A stretch of 64,000 bases of DNA from Sepiola atlantica (GCA_963556195.1 OY744532.1:106914583-106978582); one strand, 5' to 3'. Positions 1 through 10,981 are shown, counted from the stretch's first letter. Numbers and translations are program-made. Notes: a model not told the origin generated them from the letters alone.

Positions 1-30
1 ATTATTATTATTATTATTATTATTATTATT
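1..30. repeat. (ATT)n microsatellite
   Basis: Ten ATT triplets open the window. The tract may continue upstream of the window edge. Confidence 0.95.
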
Positions 31-149
31 GTTATTTGTCGCGCCCAATTTCAGGCTTGGCTCTTTAATGAATAGTATTAACACAGCTTTAATGCATGTT
101 CCTTCCTCAGTTTGCACCAACTCGGCATTATAGGTTAAAAACTGTCACC

Positions 150-296
150 GATTTATTTGGCTGTTCAGTGTGGCTGCGTGGGTTAACGCGTCGGAATTTG
201 AGTTACAAACTTGACTCGTGTTCCGGGGATTTAGTATCCTGCGCCCGGATTGAATAATTATGATGATTCCGGATAAAGCGTATACGTTTGTAGATA

Positions 297-300
<4 letters not shown>
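150..300 (+). repeat. tRNA-derived SINE, decayed
   Basis: A tRNA-like head is readable: a box-A-like TGGCTGCGTGG near 171 followed by GTTAACGCGTCGG and, about 50 bases on, a broken box-B region around GTGTTCCGGGG and GCGCCCGG. The sequence runs into a (TA)n tract at 300, the usual tail context for SINEs in this window. The B box is interrupted, so Pol III activity is unlikely. The 3' edge is set by the (TA)n. Confidence 0.5.

Positions 301-351
<51 letters not shown>
300..351. repeat. (TA)n microsatellite
   Basis: About 26 TA units follow the SINE-like repeat. Confidence 0.95.
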
Positions 352-354
<3 letters not shown>

Positions 355-359
355 GAATG

Positions 360-1420
360 TTAAAAATTATTCATTGCTTATACAGACTATGGTCATTAAA
401 AGGGATAACCATAAAATGTTATATTAGATTCCGTTTAAATTTTGATTGTGTTTTAAAGATAAAAGCCTGAAGTCAATCTCCAAAAGGAAAAAACGTATTT
501 TTACATGTCAAAAAAAATTATAATGAAAAATGTTATCACGGCGTGTAAATAACTTGTTGTTGAATAAATTTTAATTACAGTCATAAATTCAAAAATAAGA
601 AAATTAAAGTCACATTTGAAAATAAAAATACGCAAAGCCAAAACTAAAATCAATAAGCACGAGTTTATTACAAAACAAGCATAATCAGGTAAAATCGAAG
701 TACTAAAGACTGAATCAAAGGATGTGTATACATACTAAATTAGCACAGGCTAATAATTATTTCCAACGTTTATTGTTTTAGTATTAGCAGTCTGCACAAT
801 TGGTGCAATTCTGTCGAGTAGTTTGAGACACTGTTACATAACGAAAATCTGTAGCTTTGGTGGAGAGAATGATTGACAGAATAGGGTTCAAGAGAATGAC
901 TCCATCGGGTAAACGGAAGTCGAGGGTATCACGTAATTTTCTGAGAAAGGGAATTTTATCTATTTTCCGGTGACAGTCGCGCAAAAGGTTGATTGTCTCT
1001 AAAATCCCCAGTGGAAGACAAGGCTAGCGCATGATGTGAAACAGATAGCGTAGCGGTCCAATCCGTCTCTCTCTTTTCTCTTCCTCTCTCGTTCGCTAAT
1101 GAACACACAGTAACCCACCAGTAAACTTATATTTGTTTCTTTTTAATGTAATTTGTCTCTGTGTGAGCTAATAAATAGCTATTATAATAAGCCTCAGCGT
1201 TCCTGTGAGTTGATGAGACGGCGTGAAGGAAGCTACTAGTGTGTATAACGGGATTATACACACCTAAGAAAAGTTAGATCGAAACAACATTTTAAGTGAT
1301 CAGCAGTCACAAAAATGATCCATTATTATAATTATTTTAAACGATAAAAGGGAACAAACTTTTGTTCAAACTCGATAACAAAAATAACCCAGTGTAAGCA
1401 CTTAAAATTTCACCTCAGTT
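360..1420. other. AT-rich sequence without recognised features
   Basis: No coding signal or known repeat was recognised. The only open frame here (66 codons, minus strand, 784-984) has no family features. A short polypyrimidine stretch lies near 1065-1095. Confidence 0.6.
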
Positions 1421-1424
1421 TAGT

Positions 1425-1579
1425 AAAAGATTTTTATATAAACATAAATGTCTACAAGTCGCAAGGCATTTTTGAAATATTTGGTCTAAACCCTAAACTT
1501 TAACTTAAATGCACTCATTACTCGACCCTTAAAAAACTCTGAAATCTTTATCAATCGAAGCTAAATCAGTAATGGTTTG

Positions 1580-1580
<1 letters not shown>
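1425..1580 (+). repeat. Unclassified dispersed repeat, copy 1
   Basis: This stretch is closely similar to the reverse complement of 13215-13390. Shared blocks include ATATAAACATAAATGTCTAC and AACCC(T/C)AAACTTTAAC. Both copies end at a (TA)n tract. No coding potential. Confidence 0.7.

Positions 1581-1583
<3 letters not shown>

Positions 1584-1648
<65 letters not shown>
1584..1648. repeat. (TA)n microsatellite
   Basis: TA repeat with a single interruption. It directly abuts the Penelope-type 5'-end repeat that starts near 1650. Confidence 0.95.
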
Positions 1649-1649
<1 letters not shown>

Positions 1650-2045
1650 GGATCAAATAAACCAAAGTGAAAACTTTCAGTAGATGGAACCTATTGTGAA
1701 AAGGATTAGCTCAATATACGAGATAGAGCAATAGTAGAGATAGAAGAAAAATATGAAAATTATTATTAAAAAGTTTCAACAAAAATTATTTTAATAATTT
1801 TTAATAATAATTTTAATATTTTTCAAATATTTGAACTTTGTTTTTTTCGAAAGCCAACTTATCCATCTGTATTTTCTCCTCTGATGATAAGATTTCGATC
1901 TTTGAAAAGTCTTGGCTTAAGGAAAGAGTAATAAACACTAGTTTATTACTGAATACACCTTGCATTGAACAATTGAAATTTGAAATAAATTTGGACAATC
2001 GTCGCATATTTATCACTCTTCTTTCTTCTATCTCTCTCTATATAT
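1650..2045. repeat. Penelope-type 5'-end repeat as an inverted pair
   Basis: The left ~95 bases (from GGATCAAATAAACC) match the start of the Penelope-type 5' region in forward orientation. From about 1785 to 2040 the same repeat is present in opposite orientation and carries the hammerhead-like motif at 1875-1925. Both outer ends run into (TA)-rich sequence. The same arrangement recurs at 35508-35985. Penelope-like elements are known for terminal repeats in direct or inverted orientation, which fits. No RT coding remains in this copy. Confidence 0.65.
1875..1925 (+). ncRNA. Hammerhead ribozyme motif (Penelope-type)
   Basis: Core CTGATGA lies at 1881-1887. Stem II is AAGAT/ATCTT with a TTCG loop, then GAAA at 1904-1907. 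Stem III is AGTC/GGCT, followed by T-A at 1918-1919 (cleavage after the A). Stem-I arms are TCTCCT and AGGAAA, with one mismatch. Position 10.1/11.1 is a T-T mismatch, shared by most copies of this family. Activity is untested. Confidence 0.6.
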
Positions 2046-2108
2046 ATTACTATTTCCATTACTTCTTCTATCTATATATATATATATATATTACTATTTC
2101 CTGTAGTC

Positions 2109-2183
<75 letters not shown>
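2045..2183. repeat. (TA)n and (GT)n microsatellites
   Basis: Short TA tracts are followed by about 35 GT units at 2112-2180. The open frames over this stretch (CVCV peptides) are simple-sequence shadows. Confidence 0.95.
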
Positions 2184-2284
2184 CTTAGTCTTTCATCGCC
2201 GGCCAGCTCCGGACTAAATGTGGTGTATGATGTAGTTGAAGATTGGTCGCTGGCCCTCGTTTTTTTTAGGCTACTAGGACCGGG

Positions 2285-2352
2285 TTTTACATACAGAGCA
2301 TTGTATTCCTAAATGACTACCCATTGACTACTCACTAACCTCAACGTCGGAT
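2285..2352 (-). repeat. 5S-rRNA-like SINE fragment
   Basis: The reverse complement resembles the 3' half of 5S rRNA, with CAATGGGTAGTC and TTTAGGAATAC blocks where 5S has a GGATGGG(A/T)GACC and TGGGAATACC pair. It is the most decayed of five similar copies in the window, so the call rests on those copies. Confidence 0.45.
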
Positions 2353-2429
2353 GTATATGAATCTGCTAAACCCAATAATGTATTTGAAACTACTAAATCC
2401 CCGAATATATGTCAATCTGTTGGATTTTG

Positions 2430-2467
2430 CAGTATATATATATATATATACATACATATATATATAT

Positions 2468-2527
<60 letters not shown>
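2430..2527. repeat. (TA)n microsatellite with CATACATA interruptions
   Basis: Long TA tract with two short interruptions. The IY-repeat reading frame here is an artefact. Confidence 0.95.
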
Positions 2528-2531
<4 letters not shown>

Positions 2532-2544
2532 TCTATAGATTATA

Positions 2545-2705
2545 GTGAATAAATCCAAAATCATAATTTTCATTGGTTTTAAAAATTTCTTTATCTCTGT
2601 ACTTCGATGAGTGTATAAAATGAGAAATATAAAAAAAACTCATCGAAGTAAAGAAATAAAGAAATTGTTAAAACCAATGAAAATTATGATTTTGGATTAA
2701 TTCAC
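2545..2705. repeat. 68-bp inverted repeat (hairpin)
   Basis: The left arm 2545-2612 and right arm 2638-2705 are reverse complements with a few mismatches. For example CCAAAATCATAATTTTCATT on the left matches AATGAAAATTATGATTTTGG on the right. The loop is 25 bases. It directly follows a (TA)n tract. A small MITE or retroelement fold-back relic is plausible. Confidence 0.8.
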
Positions 2706-2840
2706 CATGGTCTATGGAATGAAACTATATGCTCTTGATCCTGTAATACAGCATCATTGAGCTTACAATTAGATACATTTCACATATAAGGACTATAATT
2801 TTTTTTTAAATATATATTCTTTGTAAAAGCACATGATATA

Positions 2841-2962
2841 TAGACATCAATATCGAAGGTTCGATCGTTGTCTAAGTTAGCCACGCTGATGACGGATGTG
2901 AGCCAAAAACACGTGTCCATGGATTGCTTTTATGTACGTATAAAATAAATTAAAATATATAT
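2841..2962 (+). repeat. tRNA-derived SINE with hammerhead-like tail, truncated
   Basis: This is a 5'-truncated copy of the SINE at 3161. A box-B region (GGTTCGATCG) lies at 2859-2868. The tail 2881-2921 keeps CTGATGA at 2886-2892 and the CACGTGTCC segment, but GAAA has become AAAA and stem II is damaged. Probably inactive as a ribozyme. Confidence 0.65.
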
Positions 2963-3160
2963 ATTAACGAAAAATACGTCCTATAAAGTTAAGGGCGACT
3001 AATAATGCAATTTTCTGCATCTTAATCACACAGGGAGTAAAACAATCGAAGTAGTAGTAGTAAGCAAAAAAACAACGAACGCTGCAATCACCAATAAAAA
3101 CAATTACATAAAAATACATTTAATATTTAGGTGATAAACAGCGTACATGTTTCTAGGCAG

Positions 3161-3315
3161 GGCGTCGTAGTCCAATGGTAAGACGCTAGACTAAGACGCT
3201 AAGACGCTAGACATCAATATCGATGGTTCGATCCTTACCTAAGTTAGCCATGTTGATGACGGCTCTGAGCCAGAAACACGTGTCCATAGATTACTTTTAT
3301 GTACGTATACAATTA

Positions 3316-3317
<2 letters not shown>
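3161..3317 (+). repeat. tRNA-derived SINE with hammerhead-like tail
   Basis: Box A is TAGTCCAATGG (3168-3178), an exact fit to TRGYNNARNNG. Box B is GGTTCGATCC (3225-3234). Between them AGACGCTAG is repeated three times, stretching the A-B spacing. The tail carries a hammerhead-like fold (3248-3289) and ends at a (TA)n. Pol III boxes plus a hammerhead is the arrangement known from schistosome Sm-alpha elements and animal retrozymes. Octopus tRNA-derived SINE families are established; I cannot assign this copy to a named one. Confidence 0.75.
3248..3289 (+). ncRNA. Hammerhead-like motif in SINE tail
   Basis: Arms CCATG and CATAG frame TTGATGA (3253-3259; the first C of CUGAUGA is T here). Stem II is GGCT/AGCC with a CTG loop, then GAAA at 3273-3276, CACGTG and T-C. 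Sister copies at 2886 and 37484 keep CTGATGA. Position 10.1/11.1 is C-A in all three. The C3-to-U change makes this particular copy doubtful as an active ribozyme. Confidence 0.5.
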
Positions 3318-3346
<29 letters not shown>

Positions 3347-3347
<1 letters not shown>

Positions 3348-3420
3348 TGCGTTAGCATGAAACATCGATGTCTGTAGGTATTAAAATATTTAATAAATAT
3401 TTATTTATAAATATTATTAT
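3347..3420 (+). repeat. 3' half of a hammerhead SINE tail
   Basis: Directly after a (TA)n (3318-3347) come TTGCGTTAGCAT, GAAA, CATCGATG, T-C and TGTAGG, i.e. stem II onward of the family seen intact at 43008 and 54563. The 5' half with CUGANGA is missing. Confidence 0.6.
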
Positions 3421-3589
3421 TTATCAGCCCCCTCCAACAAAGGCTGGGCACTCTTGAGTAACTTTAATAACAAGCAGTGCAAATAGCTACATGCACGATC
3501 CGAACGCTGTTCGTAGATCACTCTAAACTGCTTGGGTAAATCTAGCCGCCGACTCGCTATTTACATTTAAATTCCTCTCTATTTACTAA

Positions 3590-3749
3590 CTAATTGGCTA
3601 TGGCCGATGGGATAAGACTCTCGACTACGAATCAGTGGCGACTTGTGATCGGGGTTCGCGCCCACCGACTGTTGAGAATTAGCTTCCTACACTGAAGATT
3701 GCGTTAGCATGAAGCGTGGATGTTTGTATGTATTAAAATATTTAATAAA

Positions 3750-3756
<7 letters not shown>
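3590..3756 (+). repeat. tRNA-derived SINE with degenerate hammerhead tail
   Basis: The head carries a box-A-like TGGCCGATGGG and a box-B-like GGGTTCGCGCC about 50 bases later. The tail (3686-3730) has CCTACA, CTGAAGA, TTGCGTTAGCAT, then GAAG instead of GAAA, so the ribozyme core is probably dead. It ends at a (TA)n. The tail is paralogous to 43008-43075 and 54563-54620. Confidence 0.65.

Positions 3757-3794
<38 letters not shown>
3757..3794. repeat. (TA)n microsatellite
   Basis: TA tract terminating the SINE. Confidence 0.95.
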
Positions 3795-3801
<7 letters not shown>

Positions 3802-4565
3802 GAGCTTTCCTTCTGTAGTGTTTTTCTAACTTTCTGTGTTACATAGCCGTCTCGTGAATAAGCCGTAGCAGTTCTCGTTTTGTATACTCGTCCCGGAACG
3901 GGTCGTGGCAGTTCTCGTTTAAACCACTCGTCATTTTTAAAACATACATCATATAGTTTGCATACCTTTAAATTTCTCGCACCCTCAATCTTTCCTCGTC
4001 GCGTAGACGGTGCGTCGTCTAGTGGTTGAATTCTTTCTTCTTTCTTTCTGTCGTGAACCACGCCGCTGCAACACAAAGCTTCATGACCGACTCAATCGAT
4101 AAACAATCTTTTAATTTCAATTCTTTTTATTACAGTATTACAATAACGTCGAGAGAGAGAGAAAGAGCAAATTACTGCTTTCGTAATTACTTATCAATTA
4201 AGTCCTTAAATATTTGTGGAGGGGGAAAGAGATCCTTCGCCTGTATTTTCCCTTAACCATATTGCAGACTACATCGTAAAAATCACGTCTGATAGGCTCG
4301 CCTCCAAAACCCAGACTAGCAAAAACTCTGCTTCCCACGCAAAAGCCCGTGACATCACAGAGTCTCTATGCGCAGATGCACATTGACCCTTGATCTGAGA
4401 TCTCGTCAAAGCGGTGACCCTGTCACGTCTGTGAGCTCCGACTCTGAGAACAGCCCTATTATGCACTCGACTGTGCGGGTTCACCCGCACTAAATCGCGC
4501 AAGTCAAACGAACTATTTCCAAGAGATACGCCCACCTCAAGATGCGTCCGTTCCCACAGAGGCAT
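3795..4565. other. Unassigned moderately GC-rich sequence
   Basis: Two minus-strand frames (3753-4076 and 4269-4565) lack stops for about 100 codons, but I recognise no domain. CGTCGCGTAGACGGTGCGTC lies near 3998. The base composition is unlike its neighbours and could be a retroelement terminal region, but I cannot show this. Confidence 0.3.
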
Positions 4566-4583
4566 TATCCAACATCTGTATTA

Positions 4584-4668
<85 letters not shown>
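4584..4668. repeat. (CA)n(TA)n microsatellite
   Basis: Compound CA then TA tract. Confidence 0.95.
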
Positions 4669-4669
<1 letters not shown>

Positions 4670-4671
<2 letters not shown>

Positions 4672-5520
4672 CTGTGTCGTGTATTATTATACTAAAGTCG
4701 AGTTAATCCACGTTTGTTCTTTTCCTGTATATTTTATTCACACAAAATACATGCTAAAATATTCCTTACTTTTCGGATTGAGGTATGTTTCAAAAAATTT
4801 CGTTTCAATTGTTCTAATTAGTTGTGATTTTCAATTGACTGGTCTAATGGGCCATTTCTTATTATATATCATTTTTACTGTATGTTGCTTTGTACGGTGT
4901 TTACTGATCTCTCTCCCTCTCCCTCTCTCTCTCTCTACGTTTATTAACAGTCAAATGTCAAAGGTCAGAGGTAATCAAATTAACTATAAAACTATGAGAC
5001 ATCAAAAGCTTTTATAATCAAGACACTATTAAAAAAATAATAACTTCATTCAGATTACATGTGAAATCCAGTCAGACCTGTACGTGACTCCCCTTAGCCT
5101 TTTTTGCTTGGAGCAAAGAGTAGTATCTGTTCTGATGTTACACTTCGTCAGTTTTGCCATCGGTCAGTGAATGAGAGATCTTTCTAGACCAGGCAATTTT
5201 TCTTAAATTTTTATCCAAATCCAGACTGCCTCATTTTGGGAAGTTGGATCCACCCCCATTAAAAACCAAACGTCTGTCTAATCTGGCCCTCGTGGAGGGG
5301 CAAGCAAATAGGGACTCTCTAAATGAGCCACGCACACGGAAAACGGAAGAGATTAATAGGAGGTCCGGAGTAATGCTTTCGGGTTACTTAGGCCCTTTTA
5401 AAAAAGGACCAAAACATTGCTCAACCGGATAAGCCTAAGCGATAAAACTGACTCTAAATGGCGTATCTAGTGTCAGTTATGTGAGTCTAGTAGTACATGT
5501 ATTCTGATGAGGTATGGTCA
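4670..5520. other. Unassigned sequence
   Basis: AT-rich at 4670-5230, with a short CT tract at 4910-4935. From 5230 to 5520 the sequence is more balanced in composition and leads into a segment (about 5520-5650) similar to 40780-40870, sharing CTCCCAGGC and GCCTGAG(A/G)CGCCC-like blocks. That suggests a dispersed element of unknown type. Confidence 0.4.
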
Positions 5521-5654
5521 AAGCTCCCAGGCATCACCTTTTTGTATTAAGGAAGAGTTGGTACATGGTCGATCACCTGAGACGCCCCTACCAGAGAATG
5601 TCGACGGGTCCATTTTAGGCTAGTTTTGTACCCAGCAATCGTGCTCTCCCTCTG

Positions 5655-6050
5655 TTGTACTGAAAAGTGAAAACGCGCACAAAAAACACCTAAAATCCGA
5701 CTCTCGAATTGGTATGAAACAATTCTACAAAACACGAATCTCGTCAATGGCAAACTAGTCACAAACGACGCCGCCTGTTTCTTCCAACCGAATGCCATTT
5801 CGTTTCATCGCACTTTCCCGACTCTGGCAAAAGCTGACTAATTTTCATAATCACACGCATACGACCATCGTCTTCGAAATCTAAAGATTTATGGATTGCC
5901 TCTGAACTCTCCCCCTCTCTCCCTCTCTCTCTCTCTCTCTCCCTCTCTCTCTCCCTCTCTCTCTCCCTCTCTCTCTCTCTTCCTCTCCAAATCTCTCTCT
6001 CCCTCTCTCTCCCTCTCTCTCTCTCTTTCTCTCTCTCTCTATCTCTGCTG
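5655..6050. repeat. Direct repeat / LTR-like flank, left copy
   Basis: About 230 bases (AAGTGAAAACGCGCACAAAA, CACAAACGACGCCG, TTCCAACCGAAT blocks) followed by a CT-rich tract match 8395-9200 in the same orientation. The two copies bracket the gypsy-like remnant at 6830-8385, so they could be diverged LTRs. TG...CA ends and a target duplication were not identified. The RE-repeat and LS-repeat frames over the CT tract are artefacts. Confidence 0.5.
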
Positions 6051-6381
6051 CAACGGACACATTCCACAGCCTTTCCTCATTCACACCATATATTTGCTAA
6101 TACAAATAATACACAATGGTTTAAGTCACTCTTCGAAGAGTGTTCTGTGGAGTTCATCTTCATATTAGAAAGTCTTAAACAGATTGAATCTTCCAAATTG
6201 TGATCGCCAGCTGGTTAGAATGAACTCTATTGGACTAATGTTTTGTGTTTTTATTACGTGTGGATGGTGGTCCATCTTGAATAAGATAACTCATGATTGC
6301 CAAGAAACCTCAATAGTCAGCTAAGAGCCCCCTCGGCAGCCATTAATTTCCTATCCATGTTTATCCACGGTTGAAAGATAC

Positions 6382-6384
<3 letters not shown>

Positions 6385-6425
<41 letters not shown>
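6385..6425. repeat. (CT)n microsatellite
   Basis: Pure CT tract of about 40 bases. Confidence 0.95.
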
Positions 6426-6829
6426 CTCTCTCCGCTTATCCCACAGCCTCTCCTCATTCACAACACACTCCCCTCTTTTATGATCACAAAAGCGGCGGTA
6501 ATTGTTGTCGGGTGCTCATTCATAAAGGTGGGATTTCTTCGAGGGCGCGGGTTTCCACTTGTTTCCTCCTTACGTAAACTGTTCAACGTCAAATCTCTTT
6601 TCCTCATCACGTATCAGACTTTTTTAACTCTCTGCTATGGAAGGTTGTGTCTTCATCCGTAAACCGTCATCGCAGGAGACAGCCAACAGCTGACAAATTA
6701 CACTTGCCGATTCCTGTCTATTGCCTTCAAAAAGGAAAAACGTGATGGTCCACACAATGTGTGCGCATCAGAAAATAAACAGGTACCATGATGTTCTTCC
6801 CTAACCTCTGCTATTTGCTCTTAACCTCT

Positions 6830-8385
6830 AATTTTCCATGGGACAGGTGCTGGATCTACTTATTGGCATTCCTCGCATTCTTGTATAGTAGACTTAACAG
6901 ATGCTTTGCTCGTCGCTGAGCAGACACTCCTGACAAAGCAGGTTGGTGTGTCATACTCTCACTGTCACAGAATAACGGTAACACACACTTGGAGGTACGC
7001 TTTCCTGGGGTCTAGCAGAGATGTGTTAGACCCTTTTTCGGTGCTATTCGCGCATCTTAACAGAACATACATCTGCGTTCGCCGTGAATGCATCAACATG
7101 CAGGTTAAGCTCGCAGAAGTCCACCACTAGCCTATCTTCTCCTTATTCCATCGCCTCCTTGCGATTTCTTAGCTCTTCTTCTGGGTATAGCATGAACCAA
7201 CCCTCATCTAACCAGGCACGCAGCTTCTATTCATATTCTAGTCGAAATGTTTCAGCTACCCGATATTGGGGAACTCCATTATACAGTTCTTAATGGGCAT
7301 GGCTATCTGAACACCTCTACGCTGCTGTCCGCTCCCATCTCTGCTAGTCAAAGATAATGATGGAGAGGTCTGCACACGATCTGGTCGGATCAACAATGAT
7401 GCTTCCCAATATCTTTATCGCATCGATCCCCAACAGTAGATCAAACCCAGTTGGTTGTCACGCGCAATCAGTCCATCAATCTTGACAGCATTTATTTGGG
7501 TCTGTGGAAATGGTGACAACACCGACACCGCAACATAAACAGGATGCGCCTCCAATCGTCATGATGTCTACTCTTGCTTTCTTCCAGGACAAGCATTAAC
7601 TATTGAATGCGAACAGCCAGTATCAATCAGCGCCAAACGCCGCCTCCCGTCGACGTAGACGGTAATCTCCGGGAGCGTCGCATTTACATTCTGACGGGGT
7701 AGAAGGCTAGCGCGGACGCCTTGTTTCCTGGCCCGTTTCCCGAACAGTCCCTAGCCGAGTGTCCAACCTTGTTGCAGTGATAGCAACGTGTCGCACACTC
7801 TCGGCAATCTTTTGCTATGTAACCTTTGCAGTTGCAACTGTAGCAGATAACAGCGGTGCTGAGGAATCTCTTAGTAGCGTTGCTGTTTGACAGGGGCATA
7901 GCTGTGATAATATGTCTTAATTCTCCAATTTTTGTCATCATCCTTGCTCTCGCTATAAAATTCCTCTATAGTCAAGGTATCAATGTTTGGCACCTGTTAG
8001 GGTCCGATAGAGATAGTATAAAGGAGTCCTATAACAAAAGCCAGTTTTGGTGAGGTTTTCCAGCGCAACTCCCTCGAACCTGGCCAACCAACCAACTGCC
8101 TGATCTTGTTCGCGTAAACGTACACCTGCTCGCCGGCTTACCTGGCCACAATCATTTTGTATATGCCGTCAATGCAGCGTCCGTGAACGCCTCTTTTAAC
8201 CGGCTCTCATCTGCTCTAAGTCCATTTTGTCGTTGTCATCTTCAAGTGGAGGGCCAATGCATAAGGGAAGGCGCACTGCCCAATCATCCACCTTCTGAAG
8301 TCTCGTTACAAACCTCACCTTTTTCAGTCAAGCTACTGCGTCTCCATCGCCAGTAAATGGCTTTATCATATCGCTTTATCATATC
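6830..8385 (-). pseudogene. Degenerate Ty3/gypsy-type gag-pol remnant
   Basis: Read on the minus strand, several frames together give an LTR-retrotransposon order. At about 8350-7990 there is Gag-like sequence (PFTGDGDAVAWLKKV near its start). At 7684-7941 there are two zinc knuckles: the second, CYHCNKVGHSARDC, is a perfect CX2CX4HX4C, while the first has Y in place of H. At about 7590-7690 there is an aspartic protease active site, LALIDTGCSHSIVN. Near 7130 and 7030 there are RT-like pieces, LVVDFCELN and DPRKAYLQV. At about 6850-6930 comes an integrase-like stretch, IQECEECQ then VDPAPVPW. Stops and frameshifts are frequent, and most of RT/RNase H is missing between the last two parts. It is a dead copy. 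Confidence 0.75.
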
Positions 8386-8394
8386 GCTGTTGTT

Positions 8395-9041
8395 TGCAGT
8401 GAAAGTTGAAAATGCGCACAAAAAAAGATCAAAAGTCCGACTATCGAATTGTATTAACAATTATCCAAAGCACACGAATCTTGTCAACGGGATATCCGGA
8501 CACAAACGACGCCGACTCGATATTCCAACCGAATTCCACTCCTTTTTATTATGCAAACGCTTATTGATTCGCCTAATCAAACGTCTTCGACCATCGCTTT
8601 TGAAATGTAGAGTTAAAGTTGCGCCTCTGCATGTTCTCTCTCTCTCCCTCTCTCTCTCTTTCTCTCCTTTTCTCTTTCTCTCCCTCTTTCTCTCTTTCTC
8701 TCCCTTTCTCTTTCTCTTTCTTATCTTTTCTCTCTCTCTCTCTTTCACCTTCTCTCTCTTTCTCTCTCTCTCTTTCTTTCTCTTTCTCTCCTTTTCTCTT
8801 TCTCTCTTTCTCTTTCTCTCCTTTTCTCTCTCTCTTTCTCTCTCTCTTTCTCTTTCTCTCTCTCTTTCTCTCTCTCTCCTTTTCTCTTTCTCTCCCCTTT
8901 TCTCTATCTCTCTTTCTCTATCTCTCTCTGTTTTTATCTCTCTTTTTTCTTTCTCTATCTCTTTTTCTCTCTCTCTCTCGTTCGCCTTATCTCTTTCTCT
9001 CTCTCTCTCTCTCTTCGTCTCTCGTTCCCCCTTACTTTCTT

Positions 9042-9076
<35 letters not shown>

Positions 9077-9099
9077 ATCAATATATCTCTCTTTACCCA

Positions 9100-9151
<52 letters not shown>

Positions 9152-9230
9152 GGTTCGCCTTCTCTCTTTCTCTCTCTCTTTCTTTCTCTCTCTCGCATCT
9201 ATTGAGGTATTATGCTAGACAACGCCATGT
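8395..9230. repeat. Direct repeat / LTR-like flank, right copy, with 560-bp CT-rich tract
   Basis: The first ~240 bases match 5655-5905. The rest (8635-9195) is almost pure C/T with TTTCTCTC and CTCTCTCT variants. Frames of up to 282 codons here encode only LSLSF or RERE repeats and are not genes. If the flanks are LTRs, this one is the 5' LTR of the minus-strand element. Confidence 0.6.
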
Positions 9231-9644
9231 TCATTATAACGTCGACTTGCAATGTCTTCTATTCACTCATTTTAATATTCTTGCATTATCTGCCATTTCA
9301 TTTTTACCTATTTGAAGGCGGGGTAAAAGCACAGAATAGTTAACACTCGAAAACTCGTAAACTAAAAAAAATCAATGAGTCTTAATTTATATAAAACGAA
9401 TGAGAATCAAATTCTCTACCGAACCCGCCAGGTTTTAACGTGTGGAATCATGAGATTAGTTTAATGTTTTTATGTGTTTTACATACCAAATAAGAACCAC
9501 GAATAGCTAATTGATAAATTTGACAATTATTTATGAATGAAGAGACAGGCAACTTTGAATTAAAAAAAAGGCAAATGCATATCTCAATGAGTGATTTTTA
9601 TCTCAATGTGGGATTTTTTTGTTTTGGAAGAACCACTACTTCTG

Positions 9645-10981
9645 TTAGTTTTGATAACTTAACAAATTGATTTTTTCATGCGCAAAAAGTTGTTTCAGTA
9701 TTTTCCATTTTATAGTCATTTCTTTACCATCAGAATAAAACAGCAATTCTGAACAAACCTCAGTTATCCAGTCATTGCGAATACTTTTAAATATATCTAC
9801 ATAATCGAAAAGCAAGTATATACCATTTTTAGTAACCCAAGGCTTATTTTCAACAGTATCAAATTTCTTGAATGAAGCTTGATTAGTCCGATTGTCACAA
9901 ATAACTGCAATTACATGACCTTTTGAATGATTGACTAAATCAACATTTCTAACATTTTGAAACAAAAATTATGAATTTAGTTTGGCAACTGGGATCATCT
10001 TAATCAAAGACTTTGGTCCACCATTAAACATTTGATCATAATACTCAATACAGTTTTTGTTAATGCCTCTTCAGAATCTTTGGCAACACCAAATATGTTT
10101 CTCCCTTGGTATTGTAAACTCACTTTAACATAAACTTCATCAACAAGGATGATACATTTATTTCTGTTTATCTGACAGTTTGCTAAACACATCAAGAAAA
10201 TTCAGATCATCTCCCTTCGAAACTTTTGAGGTCATATTCACTAGTGTTTTCATGCTGAGTAATTTGTAATGATCTCAAAGTTTGTTATAAAGAGACTGAG
10301 ATGTCGCAAAATATTTGAATGCTCGGGCCAGCATTTTTTTGCCAACTATTCCTGATGAGATGTTTCTCTAGTTCAATTTTCAAGTTACTAAGGTAACGAA
10401 TTGCTTCCTCAATTTGAGATCAATGTTGAAACTTATATATTTTGTTTTTCAACAGGGAAGAAATGTGTGTGAATATACCTGCATGGTAACATTAAGTTTT
10501 CAAAGATTTTAATTAAAAAAATCGGAATACTTCCAGTAAAAAAAATGACAAGACTGGATGAACTGTTGATTGTTAGATTTGTAGCAGGAAACTGCTGACA
10601 GAAAATCATGATGGTCAATATCAGCACACAAATTTGTAAAATTATCAATTCTATCTTTATCTAAGAAATGGGCAAACTTATCATTTTGTACACTTCGCAC
10701 AGAAGCAGAACTTTTTTGTTGTCCTTGGTTTTGGTAAAAGACGTGGTATCACACTTGATGGCAAATTATTAAATATTGATGGAGGATCTTTGCATCGTGC
10801 TTTTCCCATAAATAGTTTCATAACCAGGTGGAAAATGTCTTTCACAAACAATAGTGTCTGAGTGGTTAGGGGTGTTAGCTCTTGGTATTAACTTTAACCA
10901 TCTTTCTCTCTCATCTGGATATTTTGGGAGACGAAACACTCGGACCGTATATTTACTTTGATAAACATTATTAAATAACAC
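9645..10981 (-). pseudogene. P-element-type transposase pseudogene with THAP domain
   Basis: Minus-strand frames line up in THAP9/P-transposase order. The N-terminal THAP-like part (10769-10981) has FRLPKYPDERERWLKLI and VCERHFPPGYE; the first CXXC pair is not readable. A middle section (10433-10700) is broken by frameshifts. At about 10140-10240 come DDLNFLDVFSKLSD and then CIILVDEVYVKVSL, where the D is the likely first catalytic residue. HVIAVICDNRTNQA (second D) and LLFDYVDIFKSIRNDW (the DxxHxxKxIRN region, third D, with H replaced by D) lie in 9645-9965. The usual family length is about 750-900 aa; here several frame breaks and stops rule out function. Confidence 0.8.

Noticed and set aside
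5503..5540. CTGATGAGG as a hammerhead
   Set aside because: No GAAA or pairing arms follow.
8357..9218. Open frames of 282, 245 and 199 codons
   Set aside because: They lie on a CT-rich tract and encode only LS/LF or RE/KE repeats; both strands are open for the same reason.
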